A DNA stretch of 64,000 nt from Patella vulgata (GCF_932274485.2 NC_065880.2:7417695-7481694), one strand, 5' to 3'; shown: positions 20,925 to 32,900, numbered from the stretch's first letter. Numbers and translations are program-made. The notes: a model not told the origin generated them from the letters alone.

Positions 20925-21880
20925 AGTAAAATTGTAATTGTCATAATGCGTATCGTTTTTCATTGTATTGTTTCTATAATGATGCTAAACAGATATGGAA
21001 ATATAAATTATTCCTTTAATATGTTAACATTTATGACATACATATATTATATTTAAAAGAAACGAAAAGGGCTAGTAATTTATGCGTTTATTTTATGTCA
21101 AAACGTGGTAATTCATCCTTTTCTTTTTATTTGTCTTAATTATCTGTGACCAGGCCCGATTTTTGTCATTAGAGACTTTTGGCAAGCGTAATTTCCTGGT
21201 CCGTATCGCGTATCCGTATGGATTTTGCGTGTGACGTCATCAATGTCTGTGTATTTCTCATACGTGATACGGCACACGGATACGACAGCACGTATGGAAT
21301 TGCTTTCATACGGAAATGGTCCGTATAACACTGTCGTCTTATTACCGTCTTTTTTGCTACTTTTAGACGCTGAAATGTTGCATCATAGCGTTTTTATGAA
21401 TCTGTGTGTATCCTAGAACACGAAGGTGTATATTTGATGTGATTTTAACAGTGATAACGACTGGAATTTAATCATTATTTTTTATGGGTTTTTCTCGGAA
21501 TTTTTATATTTTTCCCGCCTGTCTGCACACTGATTGATCTACGGGCTAAACTTTCTGAAATAATACACTAGTGAAACCAAAACTTGCTAAATTCTGCACA
21601 AAACTCTAAAACAACATTGACGCAACGGATCACGTATACGATACGGATACGGGATACGGATGGGAAAAATCCGCTTGCCAAAAGTCTCTATTGTCATAAT
21701 GCGTATCGTAACGTATCTTGAGTTATCATATCATATCGTACCGTATCGTATCGTATTACATTGTTTCTATGTTGACGCTAAACAGATATGAAAATATGAA
21801 TGATTCTTTTAATGTGCTAACATTTATTACAAGATATATATTATAATATTTAAAAGAAACGACAAATGTCCAAATGTACA
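20925..21880 (+). repeat. Direct duplication of about 170 bp, split by a MITE
   Basis: ATTGTCATAATGCGTATCGT followed by a GCTAAACAGATATG segment and an AT-rich end occurs at 20935-21100 and again at 21690-21870. A relative lies at 57830-57910. Confidence 0.7.
21172..21688. mobile_element. MITE with TA target duplication, 517 bp
   Basis: GAGACTTTTGGCAAGCG at the left end and its exact complement CGCTTGCCAAAAGTCTC at the right end form 17-bp terminal inverted repeats, flanked by TA on both sides (21170-21171, 21689-21690). Inside, both ends carry CGTATCCGTAT-type subterminal repeats. No ORF is present. TA duplication suggests a Tc1/mariner-type source, but other families are possible. Confidence 0.75.
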
Positions 21881-21960
21881 AATGTAACAAAATTACTAAT
21901 TCATTATATAAAACAAAATATTACAAACACTAGTAATTTATGATATTAAAATATGACACA
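21880..21960. repeat. Short stretch of the TAGTAATTTATTATA minisatellite
   Basis: Units such as TTACTAATTCATTATATAAA relate this to the larger arrays at 25145-25720 and 57930-58145. Confidence 0.6.
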
Positions 21961-22559
21961 CAGTTGTAATCTAGTATATAAAATATATGAAAACGTTGTA
22001 ATATGTAAACAACATATGCATTATTTAACAGCTAAATGTGCCTATTGCGGGCCTCTCGTCTGTCCTGTAATGTTCTATAAATTATTAATAATTTATTCAC
22101 AGGTTGCTCTCCTGATTATCGAATGTTCGCAATCTGATTAAAATACAGATCTATATTTCTATACCGACTCTTTGACCTATGACGTCAGACATTTGATTAA
22201 CCAATCAGCATTGATGTTACTCGATTCGGCAGACCATTTGATTGGCTGACCCCTCATTTCAAGCAGAACACGAGTTAAATAACAAGTCTTCCAGATCCAA
22301 GAGTAGTAAAGAAAAGTAAAACGAATTTTGAACTATAAAAACGAAACGAAATAGGATCTGTGTTTTAACCAGATTGGAATGTTCGTGATGTTTTATAGAT
22401 TAAAACACGACAGCAAACTTATAATTTAATTTAAGAATGGATAACCCTAGCAATGGTAACAATGATAATCAAGACTGCGCTAGTCTTCCAGCATTCATAA
22501 TGTCTCCTAGAATAAAGTTATTTGACTGATACTGTGATCTCGTTATCTAAATTCACATA

Positions 22560-22945
22560 AAGCATATTTAAGAGTTGCACCAATGTGACATGAATGGTTC
22601 ATATATATTTGTTTGCGAAAATAGCCGTGAAGATGGTGCACCTTTAACAAAGTGATTTGATTGTTAAGACACGAATAAATGTATTATTTCCCTCTGTCGT
22701 CTTATATCGAACCACATTGCAATTCTTTCTTCTTCGACACAAAATATCACTCTATTGAATATTATGACCTTGAGCAAATTATCCACAATATTGATGTGAC
22801 TCTATTGTATGGGACCTTAGCGGCTTTTGGGTCATATTTTACGAACACGAAATTAAAGGGGTTGTATGACTTTACTTATTTATTTTTTGCACCCATTGTC
22901 TGGGTATGTATATGTGTTTCGCAAGTCCGTGGAATTCGAAATTGG
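22560..22945 (+). repeat. Duplicated flank block (relative at 56430-56765)
   Basis: CACCTTTAACAAAGTGATTT, CACATTGCAATTCTTTCTTC-like text, CTCTATTG and AAAGGGGTTGTAT occur in the same order downstream of gene 3 at 56430-56765. The open frame across 22679-23002 is broken in the relative, so it is not supported as a gene. Confidence 0.75.
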
Positions 22946-23228
22946 ACGTTGATGAGGGACATTTATTTCTGGACTAAGATATCCGCAAGGGTTGGTAGGT
23001 AGAGTTGTGGTGGTAGAAGATCCTTTTAAGAATCTTTTAAGTCCAGGTCCAGATCTGCCTTTGTAAACAATGGAATAAATGTACACTTTACAATCAGTAT
23101 TTAATGATGATTATCCGCTGTTTAGGCCACATTGTCAGTAATTTGAAGAAATATGACGTGTATTTATTTGATTGTCTTGTTCTGTCCCAATGCAACACAA
23201 CACAAACTAATTACGGAGTCTTTAACTA

Positions 23229-23510
23229 TAAGAGAGAGAGAGAGAAATGGGGTTTAACGTCCACTCGACACAAACTAGGTCATTTCGGGACTAACATATG
23301 GTTTAATTTTATTTCAATGATTCGCTTGCGCGTAGGGTTTTTTTAAGCAGTGGGAGGAAACCGGAGGACCCGGAGAAAACCCACGAGGTTGGACAGGCGA
23401 CCCTACTCCTTGTCACGTACAACCGGGGATTCGAAACCACGCCAGTTGACTCAATGACAGGCCGTATGATACAGCACGCACGTGCTAACCATTCGGCCAT
23501 CCAACCCCCC
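23229..23510 (-). mobile_element. SINE-1, near full length
   Basis: On the minus strand the head TGGCCGAATGGTTAGCACG carries an A-box-like core, GGTTTCGAATCCCC a B-box-like core, and the 3' end is GTGTCGAGTGGACGTTAAAC plus (CT)n. This is a tRNA-derived SINE of about 280 bp. Confidence 0.88.
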
Positions 23511-23627
23511 TTTAACTATAAGAAGTTTTGTACTTGATATGTTTGAAGAATAATAAAACTATCATATAAAGTTAAACCAGTGTTGACATAAAAAAAGAAC
23601 GGATACTGTAACATATGACATGCTATT

Positions 23628-24039
23628 TTAAAGATACATTATGGGAGATTAGATAAAGAGCTGGCAGTTCTCAATATAATAGTCAAAAATTAGATAATGT
23701 AGAGGGAATTTGCTGGAAATTTCAGTCGAATTGATCCACTCTGAACCGAGAATTTAGAGATTGAATTTTCGGCCTAGCCTTGATCATCATTACTAAAGTC
23801 GGAACAATAAAAAAAACAAAGTCTCGATTATCCACTTCACGATTCAATCATGAATGAAAGTTAGGCAGCAAATTGGATGCTAATCCAGTAAATATTACAG
23901 CCTAACGGTGACATCGAGAGTTGATTATGGTCTGGATCAGTTTATTGATTTCTAATTAATAACTTAGATAACATTTCAGGCCTAACGAAAGACCTGCAAT
24001 AGGCAGATTTAGTGTTTGCATAATATAATGTATGTTTAA
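23628..24039 (+). mobile_element. TTAA-bounded MITE, copy A (412 bp)
   Basis: The ends read TTAAAGATACATTATG and, inverted, TTAAACATACATTAT; both carry TTAA, the piggyBac-type target. The interior (GATTAGATAAAGAGCTGGCA, GTTGATTATGGTCTGGAT, GCAATAGGCAGATTT) is shared with the copies at 45549-45954 and 58787-59192. No ORF. Confidence 0.75.
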
Positions 24040-24654
24040 TATTCAAAATAATAGGGCCACATGTATGTTTAATATTCAAAAGAATAGGGCCACATACCCT
24101 TTATACATTTTCTGTAGAGACGTAAAATATTAGGACTAAAATGGCGAATTGAATGACTTAAACAAAGGTGGTCAAAGTAAACCAGGGCGTGGTATGAATC
24201 AATGAATTAAATATGCTGCTCTATTCTGTTACCCTGTTATTGTGTAACACGATTTGGTAATAAAATATCGATTTTACCTGGTATTGATTGATTTATTTGA
24301 CAGGTAAGCAGGGATTAGTGACATATCTATTCAATATGCACACAACGGGATTTTCGGATTACATGTTACGGAGCTTCAACTAATACGTCAATTTACAGAT
24401 ATCCAAGTACAACTAAATGTACTTTCACGGCCGTGAATACTAAATTATGGTCATATTTACAAATAAATATAAAAGAAATATATTTCTATGTCAACAGTGG
24501 TTGTAAAGAAAAACTGGCCCTATTGTTTAATATATAAACCGGTCGATGGTGGAATAATATACTCCTGTGTTCTATCAGAATGTTCAACGTTGTTTCCCAA
24601 TTTCCGTTGTGCAGGACAGAGAACCTGGCTAGGTACAGCGTATAGTTGTCTGGA

Positions 24655-24783
24655 TGGGACGACAAACCGAGGTTGGGTAGTGCCGCTGTTCGGGCAAAAT
24701 TTCAATCATAGCAGATGTCCGTCTCCATTAGCTCAGTAGGTGTGAAACAGTAGGACGTTAGTCCCCATTTCATTCATTCATCC
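24655..24783 (+). mobile_element. SINE-2 3' part
   Basis: GGTTGGGTAGTGCCGCTGTT, CATTAGCTCAGTAGG and CAGTAGGACGTTAG with ATTTC-type tail match the 3' half of SINE-2. Confidence 0.65.
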
Positions 24784-25075
24784 TTTAAGACGGTGACAGT
24801 TCTAAGCGTTTCGTATGTCTATTGTTCCATACAAGTACTATCCCCACTCAGATGCGTACAGAAGTAACCAGAATGCCCCACCAGAACTTTGAACAATATT
24901 TCAAATCTTGTTGTTAATGAACACTGAATCATTGCCCACTGTAAGCATTGAGATGAAAGCACATTTATTGTGAATCCATGAAAGCCAAACCAAGGCAACT
25001 CTTTCTTATTTATGTGCAGGAGACAAGATTGGATTATAATAGCGCGACTCGTCTGAACTTTATTATATTGTTAAA

Positions 25076-25130
25076 AATGAAATGAAATGAAATGGGCATT
25101 GATGTCCTACTGTTCTGCCCCGACCGCGAT
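25076..25130 (-). mobile_element. SINE-2 3' tail fragment
   Basis: GAAATGAAATGAAATGGGCA then GTCCTACTGTTCTGCCC is the complement of the SINE-2 end. Confidence 0.7.
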
Positions 25131-25144
25131 AATGAAGACGAGCA

Positions 25145-25720
25145 TACACTAATATGACAAAAAGTAGTAATTTATTACAAAAAAAAAAAAATATGACAAA
25201 AGTAGCAATTTTTTAAATACAACAAACGACAAAAAAGATACAAATTCATTATTCAAAACAAAATATGATCAAAAGTAGTAATTTACTATATAAAACAAAA
25301 TATTATCAAAAGTAGTAATTTATTATATAAAACTACGACAAAAAGTTGTAATTTATTAAATTTAAAAAAATATGATCAGAAGTAATAATTTATTATATAA
25401 AACTATGACAAAAGGTAGTAATTTATTATAAAATAAAATATGATCAAAAGTAGTAATTCATTATATAAAACTATCACAAAAAGTAGTAATTTATTATAAA
25501 ATAAAATATGACCAAAAGTAGTAATTTCTTATATAACAATAATATGACAAAAAGTTGTAATTTGTTATATTAAACAAAATATGATCAAAATTAGTAATTT
25601 ATTATATAAAAATAATATGACAAAAAGTAGTAATGTATTATATAAAATATGATTAAAAGTAGGAATTTATTGTATAAAACATATGACAGAAAGTATTAAT
25701 AATTTATTATATAAATCAAA
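25145..25720. repeat. AT-rich minisatellite, units of about 40-60 bp
   Basis: About a dozen variable units share the order ATATGACAAAAAGTAGTAAT then TTATTATATAAAAC. Related arrays sit at 57930-58145 and 21880-21960, at matching positions beside the duplicated receptor 3' ends. Confidence 0.88.
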
Positions 25721-26600
25721 ATGATAAAAAGTAACACGCAATGTCTAAATTATTCCTTTAAACGCGCAAAAGAAAACACATAATACAAGATCTACAAAGT
25801 AGTGATTGGCTATATTTAAATAAAAAATAAGATAAACAAAATTAAATCAAAAAGCAGTAATTCATAATTTAAAAAACAACAACAAATAATTAGGTCTATG
25901 TCAAGAATTAGTAACTCGGTATACTCAGATATACGACAATGGATGACACAGGGGCGGGTTAATTAGCTCTCAATATTGGCTTATTCTCTTCTGTAAATTC
26001 AATTCTAAAACATTTTGTTTAAAATATTATAAGAAAAAGAAATATATGTTGGAAGTAAATCTGGGTAAAACATATTTCCTGTTTAGTATTAATGGGTATA
26101 GACTGGGTACGATGTCGTACAAGATATCAATTCTTCCCCGATCAGTTTGTGTTACTCCGTCTGATGTAAACAAGCACATGCTGTCGAGGCCGTATGAGGT
26201 GATGTCACACGTATGTCAGCCATCTTCTACACCGTTAAAAGAAGGCTTTTTCATCACCACTGTGAACAGATTGACACATACCTCGCCCGTAATGTATATC
26301 TGCCCCGTCAATTACATGGAGACATCTGCCAACCCAGTTAGAATATATAATTAGCTGTGTGGATTTCTCAAAATTGGTTTTCGATATTCTTACAATAGTA
26401 AGCATACCATGCCTCGACCATGACAACCTAATATATAATTACTAATATAAAACGTTTCGAATGAATTTGTAACTGGTATAACAATATTTCAACAATTTTT
26501 TTTTTTCTTTTTTTAAAATGAACACCATGTTTTCATTAAAACGCAGAGTTAATTTCATCTTGATGCGTCGCTTAAATTCACTCATGCGTTGGGTTATGAT
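25721..26600. other. 3' flank of gene 2
   Basis: No gene or canonical AATAAA signal was placed close to the stop codon. A T-run (26498-26517) corresponds to an A-run on the gene strand soon after the stop. The open frame at 26046-26354 shows nothing recognisable. Confidence 0.45.
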
Positions 26601-26605
26601 TCGAG

Positions 26606-26958
26606 TTAAGATTTTTGTTTTACATTTATGTAAGGGTTTGAATCAATTCCAGATGATTCACCTAAATTGGCATATGGACTGGACTCTGGTTTTCTTCCGG
26701 ATGTTTCATCTAAATTGACATATGGACCGGACACTGGTGTACTTCCGGATGTTTCGCCTACATATACATATGAATCGGGCACTGGTTTACTTCCGGACTT
26801 TTCACCTAAATTTCTATATCGGCTGGGTGATGATTCGCTTACATATACATATGAATCGGGCACTGGTTTACTTCCGGACTTTTCACCTAAATTTCTATAT
26901 CGGCTGGGTGATGATTCGCTCCGAGTATTTAATTCTAGGCTGTTGTAGTTTGGGGAAT
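26606..26958 (-). CDS. Gene 2 last exon: cytoplasmic tail with repeated YxN motifs
   Basis: The acceptor TTTTACAG|AT opens 116 codons ending in TAA at 26606-26608. Tyrosines in tail numbering are at 4, 20, 36, 38, 47, 63, 65, 79, 95 and 109, most 16 residues apart. Five are YxN (YRNL at 20 and 47, YVNL at 79, YANL at 95, YINV at 109), the core preferred by the Grb2 SH2 domain; Y20, Y47 and Y95 also fit SxYxxL, an ITIM-like pattern. Residues 13-39 and 40-66 are an identical 27-residue repeat, encoded by an 81-bp direct duplication (26840-26920 and 26759-26839). The rest is Gly/Ser/Pro/Glu-rich and likely disordered. Signalling through adaptor docking is inferred. Confidence 0.85.
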
Positions 26959-29900
26959 CTGTAAAAGTCAGTGTAGAAAAAAATGTAATTTTCATGTCAT
27001 TTATTATATCTAAAAAGCACAATTTATGTTTATAAACCCATTAATTGTCAGTATTTACTGGGCGAATATTATCATTATATGACGTGTTTTATTACAACTA
27101 TTGTCAGTATTTATTGGGCTTGATATCATCATTATATGACGGGTTTTATTACAACTATTTTCAGTGGTTATTGGCCTCGATATCATCAGGATATGATGGG
27201 TTTTATTACAACTATTGCCAGTATTTATTACGCCAATATCATCATGATATGAAGGGTTTAATACAGCTGTTGGTGAGTGAAGCACGAACACCTTTCCGAA
27301 ACTGCCGATGGAATACCAAAAGGTTTCAACATTAAATGTCATTGAATCTACTTACTGCTTGCCTTTTTTCTCCTTGTTCTGTAATTATTAACAAAGTATT
27401 ATTCTCAAACTTAAAACATCAATTTTACAATATTGGAGTAACGATGAGCCTTTGACATTTTTCGCTACAATATACTGGAGATTGTTTATTTAACTATTGA
27501 TTAAGAAACTAAAAACCAAATACCATAGCTAAATAATATCCCGGATTGGATTCAATCGGATGTTAAACAGGTGTTACATAATGGCAGATGTTATAGGTAC
27601 GCTTCGTGCCATAAGACTACGTGTCTTAAGTTATGTGCATATGTTAGAAGAAGAATATAAGTATCTTATGAAATTAAACCAGTGTTGTCGTCAAGAACCT
27701 GATTTAAAGACCTAATAATATAACACAGGTCTATCATTACATTTTTGTGGACAACAAAATGGTGATAGAACTATTACATGAAATGAAATGAAATGTGGTT
27801 TTATGGTGCGTCAGACTTATTACATAGAAAAGGGCACAGATCGATGATATTTCAATTCTACATATTTTTTGTGAATACTAAACGGAATTGCATATTTCGT
27901 TTTCACTCTTTTTAGATGGTGGCATTACACTGATGTAGTTTAAATGAGTTGGCATTCATAATTATGACAAACCTATGTTAAGAGCGTATATTTTGCATCG
28001 ATGTTGACTTCTACGTTGGCTATTTTGTACAGCAGTATTAGCCTTGCATTTTTCGTCTTTCCTATTACCCATACACAGAAAATAAGCTTAAACGTGTTAA
28101 CTAAGTATCACTTACCCACTGGTCTTACTGTTACCGGCAACTAAAATAAAACCAATAAAATATATGGAGAACAATAGAACCATGCAATATAACATCACAC
28201 AATTATCTGGGTGATAAATGATGACGGGTTTTATTACAACTAATGTCAGTATTTATTTGACTAATATCATCATGATATGACGGATGTTATTTTACAGCTA
28301 TTGTCAGTATGTATTCGGGCATGATATCATATGACGGGTTTTATTACAGCTATTATTAGTATTTATTGGGCTTGATATCATCATTATATGACATGTTTTA
28401 TTACAGCTATATTGTCAGTACTTATTGGGCTTGTTAACATCACGATATAAGAAGTATTATTACAAGTAGTGTCAGTATTGGGATAACTATCAACATGATG
28501 ATGGGTTTTATTACACCTACTGTCAGTATTTATTGGGCTTATATCATCATTATATGACGGGTTTTATTACAACTGTTATCCATATTTATTACGCCAATAT
28601 CATTTTGACATGACTGGTTTTATTGCAGCTGTTGGTGGGTGTATGTTACCTTGTCTCACAAATTATGGTGAAGTACGAACACCTCCCGAAACTACAAACA
28701 ACATACCGAAATCCATGTAGATATTAACATTAAATGACATTGAATATACTTACTGCGTGCCTTGTTTCTACTTGTTCTGTAATTAACAAAGTATTATTCT
28801 CAAAATTAGACGTTAATTTACATTTGGCATATTTCGCTACAATATACTATTGATAAAGAAAATAAAATCAAAATACCATAGCTAGATAATATCGCGGCTT
28901 GGATTTAATCGGATTTTAAACAGGCCTATCATTACCATTTTTGTGGATAACAAAATGGCGATAGACTTATAACATAGCAAATGGCATAGATCGATGATAT
29001 TTCATCTTTGTGACTACTGAACGGAATTGCACTATTTTTGGACTGGTATCATCTTCCACAATAATGTACTTTACAAGTGATTCCTGTTACGTTAACAAAG
29101 CTTAGTAATCAATTTGTATTCTACCACTAAGTGACCACCGTCATCAGGTTGACCATTCTGTCACTGCTTGTGTGCGCATACCCATTTTAAATCAATGCCA
29201 AAATTTCGAATTTAATCAATTGCGTGCAATGATATCTATACATGTTACTCTTTGTTCTGCAGTGGGTTCTTGAAGGAGACGAGCCTTTGGGCAAGGCATT
29301 CCACTCTTTGATAGTCAGTATGACACTCGTGTAATTTGAACGAGTTGGTATTCATATTTCTGGAGAACCTATCCGGTGTTAAGAGCGTATATTTTACATC
29401 GATGTTTCTTCTTTGGCTATTTTGTACTGCATTGTTAGCCTTGCATTTTTTGTCTTTCTTATTACCCCATACACAGAAAATAAACTTAAAACGTTTTAAC
29501 AAAGTATCATCGTATAAGCTACACTTACCCACTGGTCTTACTGTTACCTGCAACTAAAATAAAAACCAATAACATATCAGGAGAACAATATAACCAAGCA
29601 ATATAACATCCCACAACTATCTTGGTGATAAATGATTTATGTCTATTTAAATGGAGAGAGAGAAAGAGAGAAATAGCGTTTAATGCCCACTCGACACAAA
29701 CTAGGTTATTTCGGGACTAACATATGGTTCATTTTTATTTCAATAATTCGCTTGTACTTAGGTTATTTTTGGGACTAACATATGGTTCATTTTTATCTCA
29801 ATAATTCGCTTGCGCGTGGGGATCGTTAGCAGTGGGAGGTAACCAGAAAACCCACGAGGGTTGATAGGCGACCCAAATCCTTGTCACCTACAACCGGGGA

Positions 29901-32900
29901 CTCGAAACCAGGCCATTTGACTCAATGACAGACCTTATGATACAGCGTGCACATCCTGACCATTCGGTCATCCACCCTCTCTTTAAATGGTCTCAAGTAA
30001 AAATCGCAAGTTTATAAATTTCGGTTTAATTTCTATCAATAAGAGAAATAAGATAATTAAATCACCTTCCATGGTTGAATGCTGTCTGCGTTGATAAATA
30101 ATCACAATGATCAGACCAATAATTACTAAGATAGCCAAACATAAACACACGATCAGTGCGGTGACTGTGCCGTCTGCAATATAAAATAAACCATTACTTG
30201 ATCGAACTATGTTAGCCCGATTGGATCAGGAAAGTAGGACGATTAGATACTGACCTTGTCAGTGAAAATCAACCTGCAAAATCCCAGGAACATTTCCCTC
30301 CAAAATTCTGATTGACTCCAGACCCATTAGTTGGTAAGCACCGGAGCTCCGCACGGATAAGGGAAAACCACAGCGCAAGGCTACTTTCTCGCCCAATACA
30401 GCCAAGACACAGTCAATGAATTTATATGCGCCGTTTTTATAACTAACATATTGTAATTTAGTATTCTCACCAGATGCATATGGATTAGCTGAAGTCCGTA
30501 GTGGCTGACGAATCACCAGGTGGACTGGTTTTGATGAACCATACCTGTTACTAGCAATTACTCTCACAAAGTACTCGGTGTCTGGGTTTAGGTTTTCTAT
30601 ACAGCCGTTTAAAACATCGCCTTCTTTAGTTAGTTCTACTGTTGGTGTGAAAGTCCAAGTTTTGTTGTCGACAGAATGTTCAAAAATAAACTTCTGGGTA
30701 TCTCCACCATCAAAACCTGGTTTTAGCCTGATACAGATGGAACTGTGGGATAAACTGTCCAATATAAATTCCTTAGGTACATCTGGAGCAGCTAGACAAT
30801 AAAATCAATTTCATATTAAATTTACTTATTATTATTAGATACAAGCTTGTTATTTTTTCACTAGCTGAATAAACTTTGTATTTTGCAAATCGATCTTCAA
30901 AATAAAATCAACAAGATATATATCTATTTAGAAATATGTTGTTTTTTTTTAAAAACTTAGACTGTGTTTGTAAAATGAAATGAAATGAAATGGGGTTTAG
31001 CGTCCTACTGTTCTGCTCCTATACTGGATTAATGAAGACGGGCATACGCCATACAGTGTGCTATGAGGGAAATTTTGCCCGGGCAGCGGCACTATCGCCT
31101 ACTCTTATATCGAATTCCAACTGCCAGGGGATCTTTTACGTGCATTCCAATATATACTCGGGACCTCTTTTTTTCGTCTCATCCGAAGGACTAGACAGCT
31201 GTCCTTGTCATGCCCTCCGTCCTGCATCACTGACAAGGGGAAACCACGCCGGAAAATCTGGATGGACGACTGTGTTTGTAAGTGTTATTGTTAATATAGT
31301 ATGATTAATAAATTATATATACTTGTGAGTGATATTGTTAATATAATATGGTTAATATCATTGGAAATGTTGACTTAATAATCTCCATACAGTTCAGATG
31401 AATTGATTTTAACATTTAAAGTTGACATAAATATATTAGTAGAATTAACTATTACAACTTCTAATTTGTTTTTGAAATATGAAGAAGATATGCGCTTAAT
31501 TATCTACTTACATCGTACATCAACCTGTACAGTTTTACTGCTGTCTGTTATAGTTTGTTCAGTACCATTAGTAGGTTGTAATACTGTAATAGCTGTACAG
31601 TTATATATACCAGATTGATTTCTGTTGATATTATTTATAACTAAATCTTCATTATTAGTTACCATACGTCCATCTGGAGAATACCATCTAATAGTTGATA
31701 CAGGATTAGAATCAACTGTACAAGTTACAGTTAGACGATTTGATTCTTCTATAACAACAGATTCACGTGATACAGATACGGTTGGTCCATCTGAAATGTA
31801 TATTTTAGATATTTAGTAAATGTATGGTGGTAAAGCGACAAATATGACAGGGCATGGTTTATAGTGGCTTGGGTTGAACCTACTAATATACTAATACCAG
31901 ACTACTCAGTGACTTTATAAGATTATTCGCGCGTTATAATGTAGTTTCCACATCTAGTTAATTATTAATACTAGTAAATATCTAATTAGGGTTTCACACT
32001 GCGAAGCTTGTGTGAAACACTATTGTTTTTGTTAAAATTATTATTAGGGTTTCACACTGCGAAGCTTGTGTGAAACACTATTGTTTTTGTTAAAATTATT
32101 ATTAGGGTTTCACACTGCGTAGCTTGTGTGAAACACTATTGTTTTTGTTAAAATTATTATTCTTATTATTATTATTCTTCTTTTGTTTTGAGTAGATCTC
32201 AGCAACTGATTGTCGGATCGTTACGATTTCTTCGGTTTTATCGGAAAAGTGGGTGTGACTTAGAGGATAAAGCTATTTTGAACGTTCTGCGACAATGCGA
32301 AATGTCCGAAATCACCGAAGCTATCGTTTTTAGAAATATTGCAGTAATTTTAACAATAATCATTGGATTTTAACTTTCGATGCATTTTGGCATAGCCGGA
32401 GACGGGGCACATAGCTACGCTACTTTTGATTTTTGATTTTCGGCAAATCTTCGCAGATATTAGGCGCTAAATTTAGAAAATTTAAATTTTTACAAAAAAC
32501 TTTTTTATTTATGAATATTTTTTAATCGTGTTTTACACAAATATAACGAGTCCTCTGACTTGGGCAAAAATGTGAAAATTTTTTGTCTCGGTAATTTTCC
32601 TTGGCCCCCATTGGCTAATTCAGTTTTTCAGTCCTAGATTAATTATTTATTGTTCGATTTGTATAAAACAAAGTTCATATGCCCCGTTGTCTCAATTGTC
32701 ATTTTTTTTGTTACCAATAGTGTTATCTGTCGGCACCGGAAGTGGCGTAAATTGACAAAAAACTACAATTTTGACAGTTAGGTACCATTTTTCGAAAGCA
32801 AATATTATTTTTTTCAAATCTGGTATAACTGAAATTGTGCGCCCTTTAAAGGCGCACAAAATGTTGGGACTATTTTTTTTAATTTCGATTCCGTTTTCGG

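Larger units (their letters stand above)
27040..29640. repeat. Tandem segmental duplication of about 1.2-1.4 kb in the gene 2 3' region
   Basis: Each half has, in order: the 57-bp minisatellite, a 23-nt micro-exon beside TTGTTCTGTAATTA, a segment on GGATTCAATCGGATGTTAAA or GGATTTAATCGGATTTTAAA, the AACAAAATGG-CGATAGA motif, and a 19-nt micro-exon beside CCACTGGTCTTACTGTTAC. Halves are about 27045-28160 and 28220-29560. Confidence 0.8.

Noticed and set aside
22679-23002. 107-codon plus-strand frame
   Set aside because: The paralogous block at 56.4-56.8 kb does not preserve the frame.
24488-24739. 83-codon plus-strand frame and its minus-strand partner
   Set aside because: Overlaps a SINE-2 3' part; no other support.
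26667-26964. Plus-strand frames with repeated text opposite the tail exon
   Set aside because: Shadows of the minus-strand tyrosine repeat.
31985-32158. Evenly spaced 58-bp repeats resembling a CRISPR array
   Set aside because: Adjacent tandem units without unique spacers, in an animal genome.
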